Origin: Dama dama
Taxonomy: Eukaryota > Chordata > Mammalia > Artiodactyla > Cervidae
NCBI RefSeq assembly: GCF_033118175.1
Contig: NC_083689.1
Coordinates: forward strand, 21,496,501 to 21,560,500
DNA length: 64,000 nucleotides
Direction of reading: 5' to 3'
In this document: piece after piece, positions 20,215 through 35,520 of the stretch
How the letters are laid out: each line of letters starts with the position of its first letter
How positions within the stretch are numbered: position 1 is the first letter of the stretch
Made by a program: the position numbers and the translations under genes
The notes under the pieces: generated by a model
Databases searched by the model: none
Seen by the model: the letters and a program-made list of their open reading frames with translations, nothing else
What the model was told of the DNA's origin: nothing

Positions 20215-20454
20215 CACAGAGGAAGACAGAGGGCACCCTCTGCTTTCCAGGGCCTGTGCTCCCCCGGCGGGGCTGTCCCTTCCCAGGTGGGCTAGTCCAG
20301 AAAGCCCCACCTGTATGGAGCTCCGTCCTGACCCCAGATCAGCCCTGCCCTGGAGGGGTGACACAGGAAGTCCCAGTTTCCTGGGGCTGAACCCCAAATT
20401 AGCCCCTCCCAGCAGGGCCACTTCCACTTTTATGTTTTTATGTTTTCTTGCTAT

Positions 20455-20460
20455 ATTAAA
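20455..20460 (+). promoter_or_regulatory. poly(A) signal of the PLPP-like gene
   Basis: ATTAAA lies 241 bases after the stop codon, preceded by a T-rich stretch ('tttatgtttttatgttttct'). Confidence 0.6.
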
Positions 20461-20584
20461 GAATGAAATGCCAACACCGGGTTTATGAATTCTTGAGAGA
20501 TATTAACATGGATTGATAGTCTTCGTATATCAATCCGGAAACCATGTCCCAGGGATCAATTATAACAACGTCTGATAATCTGGA

Positions 20585-20730
20585 AAGTCTCAGTCAGGTT
20601 TCTCAACTTTGGTTATTGCCGTTGGTTTTCGGGGCCAGATAATTCTTCGCTGCAGGGGCCATTTCAGTGCACTGTAGGCCAGTGAGCAGCCTCCACAGAC
20701 TCCACCCACTGGGTGCCAATCACAACCCCA
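20585..20730 (-). repeat. hAT-type (MER) DNA transposon relic
   Basis: 'tttctcaactttgg' followed by 'ggccagataattcttcgctg' and 'gcactgtaggccagtgagca' matches a common mammalian hAT relic. A second copy of the same family is at 21450-21670. Confidence 0.5.
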
Positions 20731-20960
20731 GGTTGTAATGGAGGGGGAGTCACCCCCAGCTGAGAATTTCTGGGTTAGGGGATTCTGTGGAGCTCCCCCA
20801 AGAGACTGTGCTCCATAATTATGTGACCTACTGAAGTCCCAGGATGCTACACACATTTAAATCAGAGACAGAGGAAGTAATTCACAGATCCTGGGGTGAA
20901 GGGGAGGGGGGGTCACCCCTATTTGTATGATCTGATCCATCAGGAATTTATTTTGGTGTC

Positions 20961-21152
20961 TTGTTGTTGTGTTAGTCGTCCAGTCATGACCGACTCCTTG
21001 CGACCCCATGTACTGTAGCCTGCCAGGCTCCTCTGCTCCTTTGAAAATTCCTTGCCTGGAATTTTCCAGGCAAGAATACTGGAGTGGCTTGCCCTTTCCT
21101 TCTCCAGGGGATCTTCCCTAACCAGAGATCAAACCCAGGTCTCCTGCATTGC
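20961..21152 (-). repeat. Bov-A2 type SINE
   Basis: The plus strand shows the complement of Bov-A: 'gaccgactccttgcgacccc', 'caggcaagaatactggagtg', 'cttctccaggggatcttccc' and 'aaacccaggtctcctgcatt'. A short inverted palindrome 'ccttgcctggaattttccag' lies inside. Confidence 0.85.
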
Positions 21153-21224
21153 TCTGGTGTCTAGTGTGAACCTAAAGATCCCACTCAATCTTGTTTTTTT
21201 CTCAAATAATTAACACAGGATTTC

Positions 21225-21440
21225 TTAGCCTTGAACAGCAGTCCCCAGGCTTTTTGGCACCAAGGACTGGTTTCATAGAAGACAATTCTTCTATGGACCA
21301 GGGCGGGTCGGCGGAAGGTTTGGGGACAATTCAAGCACATTACATTTCTTGTGCACTTTATTTCTATTACTATTACATCAGCTCCAGCTCAGATCATCAG
21401 GCATTAGACCCTGGGGGTTGGGGACTGATCCCTGGCCTTG
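21225..21440 (+). repeat. MER-type DNA transposon relic
   Basis: 'agtccccaggctttttggca', 'aggactggtttcatagaaga' and 'gatcatcaggcattagaccc' belong to a widespread mammalian DNA-element family. The exact name is uncertain. Confidence 0.5.
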
Positions 21441-21449
21441 AGCCCTATT

Positions 21450-21543
21450 GATATTTGGACCAGATAATTCTTATAGTGGCGGAAGCCTGTCCTATCTGTG
21501 CACCCTGTGTTCAGCAACATCCACTTACAGGTGCCAGTAGCAT

Positions 21544-21592
<49 letters not shown>

Positions 21593-21670
21593 AACCATTT
21601 AGGCATAACTAAAAACGTCCCCAGACATTGCCAAATGTCCCTGCCCTGTGGAGAACCACAAAATCGGAAG
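21450..21670 (-). repeat. second hAT-type relic, expanded by a CA microsatellite
   Basis: 'ggaccagataattcttatag' at the left and 'tccccagacattgccaaatg' at the right are the two parts of the same family as 20585-20730. A (CA)n array sits between them. Confidence 0.5.
21545..21589 (+). repeat. (CA)n microsatellite, 22 units
   Basis: 45 bases of uninterrupted CA, likely to be length-polymorphic. Confidence 0.95.
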
Positions 21671-22949
21671 CCACTGGTGAGAACTGTGAGGTCCCAGTCC
21701 ATGGGCCTGGCCAACCCCACCCCTACCCCGAAGTAGCCAGAAGCCACAGAGGATATGGAGGCTTCCCGGGATGTCACAGCGGGAGGCTGCCGGCAGAAGC
21801 TGGCCCCAAGAGGGGCAGCACAGGAAGTCTAGCCCAGTGTCACAATAATAATTGTAATACCAATAGCTACAACTTATTGTTCGCTCCCCCCCGGGGACCC
21901 TCCCAACTGCCTAGAGGGCAGGCATTCCTGAAGGCTCCATCTTGCAGGAAATTCAGCAGGGGGAGGCCAAGTGACCTGTGCAAGGTCATGCACTAATTAG
22001 AAATGCAAAGGCAGGGCGATGACTTGTAATAAATTGTAACAATGGAACAGGCAGGTGCCGAGCTGGGGGCAGCAAGGCAACCCCTACCTCGGAGGGGCCC
22101 TCCATTCCCCTGCAATCTGTAATCCATCTGTAAGTCTTAATCACTGATTTCGACCCCAGGCAACGCTGAGGATGACCCCACCTGCGACAGACTCAGAGCC
22201 CAATAGAGGTGTCCGGGGGGAGCGCACAGCCCGCCCCCCCCAACACACACACACACCTCCGTCGGCTTCCAGAAGCATCCGCAGTCGAACAGGGAAGGCG
22301 AATCGTGGTTTTACCTACTACGTAGCTTCAAGAGAAGTCCAGCAGGAATCGACCGCCTCCCACCTCCCCAAACAGTCGGCTCCTCTGGAGCTGCCAGTTC
22401 GGGCGCCACCACGAGCCCTCGTGGTTAAGGCGAGCGTTTCTGGAGAATGACAACGAAACGGGATGGGAAGGGAGGCTTGGGCCGGAGAAACTGAGGCAGG
22501 GTCGTTCGCGGCGGGGGTTGGGGGGTGGAGCGGCTGAATCTCCCCGCTGCACGTTTGCGGGGCTCTCTCCCTCCCTCTCCGCTGCTCCCCTCCCCTCCCC
22601 GCCCAATCCTGGCAAATCCCAGGTTGCCAGGCCCGGCTGGTGGCGGGAGAGGTGGGACGGAGGGACGGGGTACTAAGGCGCCCGAGAGGCCTCGCCCCCA
22701 CTGCCCGGAGCTGGGGGGAAACGGGGGTCTCCAGGAGGGAGGGGAGGGATATCCTTCCCTCCCCGCACCCTCCGTCCCGGGGCGGGACCAGGGGGCGGAG
22801 CGGGCCGGTGACCGGGCCGTGACGCGAGCCCCGCCTGCTCATATAGAGGCGCCCCGGGGGCGCAGGGACCGTGCTTCGCCGCCGCCTTCGCCGCCGCAGT
22901 TCGCAGCATCAGCACCAGCGCCGCCGCGTCCAGCATCAGCGCCACCGCC

Positions 22950-27719
<4,770 letters not shown>

Positions 27720-28286
27720 GGCGCCTCCATCACTTCACCTCCGCACCCTACTAAGAGGCTAACCTTTGACCGCGGAGAATCCCCGCTTCTCCTCCCAGCC
27801 TGACTCACCCCTGACCCTACAACCTTGCACCTCTTCCCCTGGCCAACCGTTGACCCTTGAGCCCCACTTTATCCCCGCCCTTGAGCTCTCCCACGTTGAA
27901 CACCCGCCCCGTGAGCCCTGCTTCACCTCCGACCCCACAAGTCCCACCTTTAATTCCGTGATCCCTCCTTCACCCCTGACCTCTCCACCTTTGACCTCCC
28001 CTCAAGCCCCCCCACCCCCCTTTACACCCACAGACCTATAAACCCTGACTTATTTGCCCCCTCCCTCTGAGCCTGTCTTCTCCCCATGTGCCTCCCCTTT
28101 TACCCCACAAGCTCCACCCACCCTCCAATCCCTCCTCTCCGGATCCCCTGAGCCTCACTTCTCTAAATTCACTCCCCTCAGCTCCTGCCAACCTTGGCTT
28201 TTCAAGGGTGCTGCTGGGGAGAAAGAAGCCCTGGAGCATGTGGGCAAGAGAGGCTGTTCCCTGACCTTCCCCACTGCCTCACTCTC

Positions 28287-28292
28287 AATAAA
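28287..28292 (+). promoter_or_regulatory. TUBB4A poly(A) signal
   Basis: AATAAA lies 567 bases after the stop codon, followed within 30 bases by a TG-rich stretch ('gttctgccaagtgtattttt'). Confidence 0.8.
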
Positions 28293-28384
28293 TTAATTGT
28301 CCTGCCATGTTCTGCCAAGTGTATTTTTCATTGCCCCTCCTCTCCCTGTGGGATGGAGTTGGGAGCTGAAAGGACTTTTAATCT

Positions 28385-28610
28385 GTGGGTGGACAGTGAT
28401 TTCAGAGGCAGACCGGGTTATGCTACCAACTCACCCTGTAGTGTTGAGCAAGATACTTGCCCACTCTGAGCCTCGACTGCCGCACCTGTAAAATGGGCTC
28501 ATGTTTTCCTCCCATGCCACACCTCAAGGATTTTTGTAAGGACTCAGGGCACAGTACCTGGTACTGGGTGGGTGCTTAGTGATGGAGGTGCCACCACTCT
28601 CTGTGAGGCA
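28385..28610 (+). repeat. MIR SINE relic
   Basis: 'agtgttgagcaagatacttg', 'gcctcgactgccgcacctgt' and 'aaaatgggctcatg' form the MIR core, with the 'cagtacctggtactgggtgg' end. Confidence 0.55.
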
Positions 28611-28836
28611 TCTTGCAAGTACAGAAAGTTGAAGGGGGAACCTCTAGAAAAGGATGCTGGGGAGATGGTAGCCGTGGGTAGTGCCTCGGGCAGTCCTGCC
28701 AGGGAAATGGTCACTAACACTGAAGCACTTTGATGGCCTGATACATGTCTTATAACCCTCACACCAACCCTGTAAGATCTGAGCTTTTAGAAATTTCCCT
28801 GGTCTGGATGCAGTTTCTACCAACGAACCTAATCAG

Positions 28837-29048
28837 GCTTCCCTGGTAGCTCAGCTGGTAAAAAAAAAAATCTGCCTGCTATGCGGGAGATGCCGGTTCA
28901 ATTCCTGTCTCAGGAAGATCCTGTGGCGGAGGGCATGGCAACCCACTCCAGTATTCTTGCCTGGAAGCTCCCCATGGACCAAAGAGGATGGTGGGCCACA
29001 GTCCTTGGGGTTGCAAAGAGTCAGACATGACTGAGCAACTAAGCACAG
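28837..29048 (+). repeat. Bov-tA type SINE
   Basis: 'ggcttccctggtagctcagc' through 'gtcagacatgactgagcaac'. An A10 insertion lies in the tRNA-like head. Confidence 0.85.
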
Positions 29049-29069
29049 ATAGCACAATGAACCTAATCA

Positions 29070-29190
29070 CCTCTGGGTGATCCAGAGGTTAGGACTCCTT
29101 GCTTTCACTGCACAGGGCACAGGTTCAAACCCTCGTTGGGGAACTAAGATCCCACAAGCTGCATGGCATGGCCAAAAAAAAAAAAAAAAG
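29070..29190 (+). repeat. tRNA-derived SINE (CHR-2 type)
   Basis: 'ggtgatccagaggttaggac', 'gttcaaaccctcgttgggga' and a 16-base A tail. Confidence 0.8.
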
Positions 29191-29204
29191 ATTTGAGCTT
29201 TCAG

Positions 29205-29820
29205 ACAGTGTATCAGTTAGCCTTTGCTGCATACAAACTAAACACCCCCCCGCCAAAATTTAGGGGCTTAAAGCAACAGCAATTTTTTATTTTGCTCCCA
29301 AATCTGCAATTTGGGCAGGGCTTGGAAAGGTAAACTATTGGTGCTCCCTGTGGCATCAGCTACAGAATATTCTTGGAGGCTGAGGGGTCTCCTTTCAAGG
29401 TGACTGACTCTCACATAGCTGCCAAGTGGATTCCTGGGAGCTCAGCAGGGGCAGGTAGAAGGAGGGTGTCAGGACCTCTCCATGATCTGCCCAGGCTGGG
29501 TTCCTCCAACAGCAAACATCCCATTGCATTTTTCTAACACCTTTAGAGGTCACTTGCTGTCCTGAGGACTCCTAATTGAAGTGTTCACAAAGGCCTGTCC
29601 AGGTTCCAGAGGATAGGCTGTAGACTCCAACTCTTGAGGGTCGAGTAGCAAGATTCTAGAAGAGCATGTGGAACAGAAGCTACAACTATGACCATCTTTA
29701 GAAATTACAATTTGCAGCACAGTTTCTTGCCCATGATCCCTTGGTTATGAAGCAGTGACCTGGGATTCAAACTGAAAGTTTAGGTCAAGAACTCTGATTG
29801 CACTTTATCAGCCAGTGTTC
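29205..29820 (+). repeat. ancient interspersed repeat, family not assigned
   Basis: It begins 'gtatcagttagcctttgctg', then 'ggggcttaaagcaacagcaa', and later 'agcagggg' and 'aggtcacttgctgtcctgag'. This order is familiar from old mammalian repeats, but the family is not certain. No gene is recognised. Confidence 0.4.
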
Positions 29821-30022
29821 ATTGTGAGAAACTCTAGGCATATTAAGTAGAAAGGGAGTGGATACTCAGCAGGAGGACCCTGCTGAGCTCCCAGGCATCC
29901 ACTTGGAGGCTGTATAATTCATTTAGAGGAGGATTTAGGGGCTTACAGCATCTCTGGAGGGGCTGAGAGAGAAGGTTGTAAGCCAGTGCTCCTTAAATTT
30001 GATGTGCAGTAGAGTTACCAGG

Positions 30023-30247
30023 GGACTTCCCAGGTGGCGCTAGTGGTAAAGAACCCGCCTGCCAATGCAGGAGACATAAAAGAAGTGGGTTCGATGCCTG
30101 GGTCCAGAAGATCCTCTGGAGGAAGGCAATGGCAACTCTCCCCAGTATTCTTGCCTGGAGAATTCCATGGAGAGAGGAGCCTGGTGGGCTACAGTCCATG
30201 AGATCGCATACAGTCACACATGACTGAGTGACTCAGCACAGCACAGC
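30023..30247 (+). repeat. Bov-tA type SINE with target-site duplication
   Basis: Complete element from 'ggacttcccaggtggcgcta' to 'gactgagtgactcagcac'. It is flanked by AGAGTTACCAGG (30011-30022) and AGAGTCACCAGG (30248-30259), one mismatch apart. Confidence 0.85.
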
Positions 30248-30259
30248 AGAGTCACCAGG

Positions 30260-31049
30260 AAAGCTTTGTATGAACGCAGCTTCCTGAGTTCCACCTTATA
30301 ATCTCTGATTCAGTAAGGGGCAAGAGGAAGGGGAAAAACTGCACTTTTAACAAGCTCCCAAGTGATGCTGATATTGCTGCCTATGAGGCCCTCTTTGGTG
30401 TAGCCCTAGAGTAGGTTGGAACACCACCCTGGGAGCTGCTTCCTCTGCAGACTGGAGAATCAGAGGGCTGCCACCGGAAATAACTGAGTTAAAAAACACC
30501 ACCACCACCCCCCAAAAAAAACACGCCACCCCAACACCCACAAAGCGACAGAGATAGATCCACTAGGACACTGAACAAAATTAATTAAAATGAACTTAAA
30601 ACTATTTTTAAATAATTAAACACACACACACTGTTCTGTCTCACTTCTACATTCCAGATCTCTCAGGAGCATTGCTCACGGGTAGAACCTAATTAGCATC
30701 CAGAACCAAAGCTGCAAAGAACTCTGGGCAATGTAGTTTTTCCTCCAGCTTCTGGTACACAGGAAGGCAAACTAGGAGGGAGAGAGACATCGAGGGATGC
30801 TGAAAGCCAACCCACTTTTCCCACCCAGCTCTTCCACTGGACCACCAGCTCCAGATGAGGCCCCAGCCCCCTCCCTGGGTCCCACTACAGCCAGGAGGAA
30901 GACAGCCTGCGGAATCCAGCCTGCAGCCACCCCCATCTCAGCAGGCTCATCACATCACTGGACAGTGGAGCAGAAAGATGATGAACTAGGCAGCAAGCTT
31001 GGCTGTCTTTCTTATCCTAAATATAACCTGGCCACAGAAAAACTCCCTA
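30260..31049. other. intergenic DNA, no gene recognised
   Basis: Unique sequence with an A/C-rich simple stretch at about 30490-30540 and a short (CA)n at 30620-30632. Confidence 0.5.
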
Positions 31050-31330
31050 TTGTTGTTGTCTAGGCACCGAGTCACGTCCGACTCTTTGCAACCTCATGGA
31101 CTGTAGCCCACCAGGCTCCTCTGTCCATGGCATTTCCCAGGCAAGAATACTGGAGTGGGTTGTCGTGCCCTCCTCCAGGGGATCTTCCTGACCCATGGAT
31201 CAAACCCACATTTCCCAAGTCTCCTGCATTGCAGGCAGATTGGTTACCACTGAGCTACCAGGGAAGCTCTTGTAAAGCAATTATCTTCCAATTAAAAATA
31301 AATTTTTAAAAAGTAAAAGATTAAAAAAAG
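31050..31330 (-). repeat. Bov-tA type SINE joined to a BovB-like tail
   Basis: The plus strand shows complement Bov-A text ('gactctttgcaacctcatgg', 'caggcaagaatactggagtg'). From 31271 it carries 'gtaaagcaattatcttccaa' and 'ttaaaaataaattt', the typical BovB 3' end, in sense orientation. Confidence 0.75.
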
Positions 31331-31445
31331 AAGTCAGCCTTGATTCATTGTTTTCTAGACCCAAAACATTCTTCAGATCTTTTGCTGAATCCAGTTGTCT
31401 CTGTCTCTAAAATGTGTCCTGACTTTGACCCCTCTTCTCCTTCCC

Positions 31446-31545
31446 AATCCACTCCGGTATTCTTGCCTGGAGAATCCCATGGATGGAGGGGCCTGGCAGG
31501 CTCCATGGGGGTCACAAAGAGTCAGACAGGACTGAGCGAGTTCAC
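31446..31545 (+). repeat. Bov-A unit (truncated)
   Basis: 'atccactccggtattcttgc' to 'gtcagacaggactgagcgag'. Confidence 0.8.
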
Positions 31546-32300
31546 TCCTCCCATCTACACTCCGGTCTAAGCTGCCATTGTTGCTCACCTGGTCAATCCC
31601 CTTCCTCACTTCCCTGGGCTCCCTGCTGCCTGCCACCCACCCCCACTCCCGCCTCACCCCCTCCCCCAGAGAGCACTGTCCTCCTCCCACAGCAGTCAGA
31701 GGAGCCTTTGTATGCAAATAATAACCCTCCCACCCACAACTCCCATCTTACTCAGACTGAAACCCAGACTTCTCACCTTGGTCTCTACTCTGATGATGGC
31801 AACCTCCTCACCTTCCCCCTCCCTCCTGAAGGTGAAACTACAGTGGCCTTTTTGTGCTCAGCTCAAAGCAGCTACAGAGCCTTTTCACATGCAGTTCCTG
31901 CTCCTTCTTCCCCCAGGTATGCACATGGCTGGCTTCTCCTTCTCCATAGGTTTCAGGTCAAAGGACACCTCCTCAGAGCAGCCTTGCCCTGGCAACTCTA
32001 AATTATACCTAGTCCCTTTCCCTCTGTTTTCTCCTATCAGGTGTTTCCCTCATAGCACCTCTCACTAACGCAAATTATCTTGTCTATTTCTAGTTTCTCT
32101 TGTCTGTCCCCTTCCCTCCCCACTGAAAGGTAAGCTTCAAGGAACCTTGTCTACCTTGCTCACCACATGTGTAGACCAGCTTATGCCACACAGACATTCA
32201 GTAATTATTTGCTGAATGAAGGAGCAAGTGAATCAATGAGACTCCACAACACACTGTGAGGTGTATTCTTTTCCTCCTTTAAAAAATAAATAAATAAAGA
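31546..32300. other. intergenic DNA, no gene recognised
   Basis: Pyrimidine-rich unique sequence. An L2/MIR-like end ('cagtaattatttgctgaatg') lies at about 32200. The open frames have no recognisable product. Confidence 0.5.
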
Positions 32301-32304
32301 TGTA

Positions 32305-32570
32305 TGGGGCTTCCCTGGTGGCTTAGTGGTAAAGAATCTGCTTGCCAGTGCAGGAGACATGGGTTCGATCCCCGGTCCGAGACGATCCCACATGCCACAG
32401 AGCACTTAAGCCCATAAGCCACAACTACTGAGCCTGTGCTCTAGGGCCCAGGAGCCACAACTACAGCAGCTAGACAATAGCTCCTTCTCGCTGCAGCTAG
32501 AGAAACACCAGTGAAGACCCAGCATAGCGAAAAATAGATAAAATTATTTTTAAAATAAATAAATAAAGAT
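32305..32570 (+). repeat. long tRNA-derived SINE (SINE2/CHR type)
   Basis: 'ggggcttccctggtggctta', 'gggttcgatccccggtccga' and 'gagcctgtgctctagggccc' are present, with a tail of (AAAT)n. It is followed immediately by a second SINE in the opposite orientation. Confidence 0.8.
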
Positions 32571-32579
32571 GTATGAAGT

Positions 32580-32704
32580 GTATTCATTTATTTAATGGCT
32601 GCACCACGTGGCTTGTGGAATCTTAGTCCCTGACCAGGGTTTGAACCCTTGCCCTCCACAGTGAAAGCTCAGAGTTCTAACCACTGGAATGCCAGAGAAT
32701 TCCC
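32580..32704 (-). repeat. tRNA-derived SINE (CHR-2 type)
   Basis: Complement text 'tccctgaccagggtttgaac' and 'taaccactggaatgccagag'. Confidence 0.8.
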
Positions 32705-32733
32705 ATGTTTTCTCACTTTCAAAGGAAGGAAAC

Positions 32734-32880
32734 AGGGATGTCCCTGGTGGTCCAGTCACTGGGACTCTGATTTTACTGCAGGGGTGAGATTCAGTCCCTG
32801 AACCTGAACTTCACCGCCTGGGCAGAAATTCAGTCCCTGATCGGGGAACTAAAATCCCACTAATCACGTGGTGACCAGAA
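32734..32880 (+). repeat. tRNA-derived SINE (CHR-2 type)
   Basis: 'gggatgtccctggtggtcca' to 'gatcggggaactaaaatccc', with an internal partial duplication of 'agattcagtccctgaa'. Confidence 0.75.
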
Positions 32881-32892
32881 TTTTTTTTTCAT

Positions 32893-33114
32893 TTTTAAAA
32901 TACTTATTTGGTTGTGTTGAATCTTAGTTGTGGCACGTGGGATTTTCATTGCGACGCATAGGCTCTCTAGATGTGGCTCTCAGGCTCAGTAGTTGTGATG
33001 TGGGAACTTAGTTGCTCTGAGGCAGGTGGGATCTTATTTCCCTGACCAAGGATGGAACCTTCATCCCCTGCATTGCAAGATGGATTCTTAACCACTGGAC
33101 CACCAGGGAAGTCC
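32893..33114 (-). repeat. tRNA-derived SINE (SINE2/CHR type)
   Basis: Complement text 'gttgtgttgaatcttagttg', 'tccctgaccaaggatggaac' and 'ccactggaccaccagggaag'. Confidence 0.85.
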
Positions 33115-33154
33115 CTAAATTATTATTATTATTATTTTTTTTTTTTTTTTAATA

Positions 33155-33280
33155 ATAAACTCCCATCACCGCCCGCCTCCGCCGGACTCCAGCTCCCGCT
33201 CGGCGGAGCAAGCGCTGGCCCGGCGGCCCGCAGCCCGCTGCCGCCTCCGCCTCCAGCCGCCGCTTCCCGGGTCAGCCATT
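33155..33280 (-). other. GC-rich island of unknown origin between T runs
   Basis: About 110 bases of very CpG-rich sequence ('ccgcccgcctccgccggact', 'gccgcctccgcctccagccg') sit in AT-rich SINE DNA. A 17-base T run lies on the left (33136-33152) and another T run on the right. In the minus sense it would be a CpG-rich transcript piece ending in 'gtttattatt' and an A tail, like a short retrocopy. No parent gene was recognised. Confidence 0.4.
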
Positions 33281-33319
33281 TTTTTTTATTTTAAAGATAA
33301 AGCAAGGAAACAAAGACAC

Positions 33320-34100
33320 AGGGAAGGTGGAAGGTGGCTTCTAAGATGACCCTCAATGATGCCCGTCTCCCTGTTCATGCCCTTGTGTTCTCCCCTCCCA
33401 TTGAGCACAGGCTGGACCTGGAGATTTCTTCTGCTCAACAGGATACAACAAAGACAATGGGATGCTCCTTCTGAGACTGGCTTACGAAAGCCTGTGACTT
33501 CTGCCTTGATGAGTTCTCTATTGCCTTTTCAGCTTGCTTGTTGTGGGGAAGCAAGAAGTAGGTTGGGAAGGTCCCCATGGCAAAAAAAAAAAAAAAACCT
33601 GAGGGTAGCCTCTGGTCAACAGCCAGCAAGGAACTGGGGTGCTCCGTCCACAATAAACTGACACCTGCCAACAGCCACTGTGAGCTTGAAGGCAGATCCT
33701 TTTTTGGTTGAGGCATCAGAAGGGACCACAGCCTCGCTGACACCTTATTACAGCAAAGAGACCCCGCAGTACAGGACTTGAATCAGCGGTGTCCAGAGTC
33801 CTGGCCCCCATAGAAACTGTCAGATAATAAATGTGTGCTTTTTTATATTTATTATTTATTTGGCTGTGTCAGGTTAGGATCTTTGTAGCACATTCATTGC
33901 GGCACGTGGGATCTTCAGCAGTGGCTTGTGAATGCTTAGTTGCGGCATGTAGGATCTAGTTCCCTGACCAGGGATTGAACCCAGGCCCCCTGCATTGTGA
34001 GTGCAAAGTCTTAGCCACTGGACCACCAGGGAAGTCCCTAAATGTGTGTTGTTTTAAGCCACAAACTATAGGGTGATAATTACGTAGCCAGACAAAACTA
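33320..34100 (+). repeat. MaLR/MLT1-type LTR relic, split by a SINE
   Basis: The 3' end 'gttgttttaagccacaaact' with 'acaaaactaatacag' is the typical MLT1 end, and 'gatgcccgtctccctgttca' fits the 5' part. A SINE inserted at 33838. Confidence 0.6.
33838..34038 (-). repeat. tRNA-derived SINE nested in the MLT1 relic
   Basis: Complement SINE text ('ccctgaccagggattgaacc', 'ccactggaccaccagggaag') is flanked by the perfect repeat TAAATGTGTG at 33828-33837 and 34039-34048. Confidence 0.9.
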
Positions 34101-34362
34101 ATACAGAGAGGTCAAATGACTTGCCTAAGGTCACAGAGATGTTAAAGAACTAAGTCAGGTCTTGAACCCAAGTATCTCTGACTCCAAAATTACTCTCTTA
34201 ACCAATTCCCTGACCTGTCTCCCCTAATCATGGACAGAACACACGAAAAGCTTGATTCAGGCGTGACTTTGTACTAAATATATCACGTGAAATCTCTCAT
34301 TAAACCTTCATGGGATCTCTGAAACAAGCACCATGTTTACTTATGATACAAATGCAGAAACA

Positions 34363-34483
34363 GGGGAATTCTCTGGGGGTTCAGAGGTTAAAACTCCATG
34401 CTTCCACTGCACAGGGCACAGGTTCAATCCCTGGTCAGGGAACTAAGATTCTGCATGCTGTACAGCGCAGCCAAAAAAAAAAG
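34363..34483 (+). repeat. tRNA-derived SINE with target-site duplication
   Basis: 'ggggaattctctgggggttc' to the A10 tail. It is flanked by ATGCAGAAACA at 34352-34362 and 34484-34494. Confidence 0.85.
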
Positions 34484-34628
34484 ATGCAGAAACAAGGACA
34501 GATAGGGTCCCACTTTCACAAAGGAGCATGAGCTCTTCTCTCTTTCCCACCCCATGGGTTTGCCATTGGATTGCATTGGAGTGAATTTCAGAAATGAAAA
34601 AGGATTTGAAATATGTCTGCAAAGGTTA

Positions 34629-34785
34629 TGAGAATGTCTGTGTGGATAGAGGCATGCATTTCCACAAGTCCACATGTGGCCTGGTGTGGCCTGGGGTATC
34701 TGGAGTTGAACATGGTGTCCGTGTGGAATTTTTTTAAAAATATGTATTCATTTCATTTGGCTGCACTAGGTCTTTATTGTGGCAT
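34629..34785. other. 157-bp composite duplication (inverted plus direct copy)
   Basis: Bases 34629-34725 are the reverse complement of 35902-35998 (97 bp, one mismatch). Bases 34722-34785 are a direct, identical copy of 36050-36113 (64 bp). The two copied pieces overlap by 4 bases (TGTG), a microhomology junction. The source side at 36.05 kb is a complete SINE while this side is cut short, so this locus looks derived. Confidence 0.9.
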
Positions 34786-35014
34786 TTATTAGTTCATTCC
34801 AGCCGTTAACAGAACACTATGGACTGGGTGGCTTATCAATAACAAATGTTTCTTTCTCATAGTTCTGGAAACTGGAAGTCCAAGATCAAGGTGCCGGAAG
34901 TTATGGTGAGAGCCTGCTTCCTGGTTCACTGATGGCAGTCTTCTTGCCGCGTCCTCACATGGTGGCAGGCGTGATGGATCTCTCTGGCATCTCCTTTATG
35001 AGTTTGTTGGTGGT

Positions 35015-35292
35015 GGTGGTGTTCAGCCACTAAGTCATTTCTGATTCTTTGCAATCCCGTGAACTGCAGTGCACCAGGCTTCTCTGTCTTTCACTATTTC
35101 CCAGAGTTTGCGCAAACTCATGTCCATCGAGTCAGTGATGCTATCTAACCAGCTCATCCTCTGTTGCCCCCTTCTCCTCCTGCCCTCAACCTTTCCCTGT
35201 ATCAGGGTCTTTTCCAGTGAGTCGGCTCTTCATATCTGGTGGCCAAAGTATTGGAGCTTCAGCTTCAGCCTTTCTAATGAATATTCAGGGTT
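35015..35292 (-). repeat. ART2A/BovB-type element
   Basis: 'caggcttctctgtctttcac', 'actcatgtccatcgagtcag', 'ggtcttttccagtgagtcgg' and 'agtattggagcttcagcttc'. It is inserted in the MLT1A relic. Confidence 0.85.
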
Positions 35293-35403
35293 AAGAGGAG
35301 ACTAATCTAATTCATGGGATTCACCCTCATGATGTAATCATTTTTCCAAAGACCCACTCCCCACCTCCTAATACCATCACCTTAGGGGTAAAGATTTAGC
35401 ATT

Positions 35404-35520
35404 GAGAGTTCCCTGGTTGTCCAGTGGTTAGGACTCTGAGATTTCACTGCCATGGCCCTGGGTTCAATGCCTGGTCAGGGAACTAGGATCCATCAAGCCT
35501 GGCTGCCCACACCAAAAAAA
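35404..35520 (+). repeat. tRNA-derived SINE (CHR-2 type)
   Basis: 'agttccctggttgtccagtg' to 'cccacaccaaaaaaag'. It is inserted in the MLT1A relic. Confidence 0.8.
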
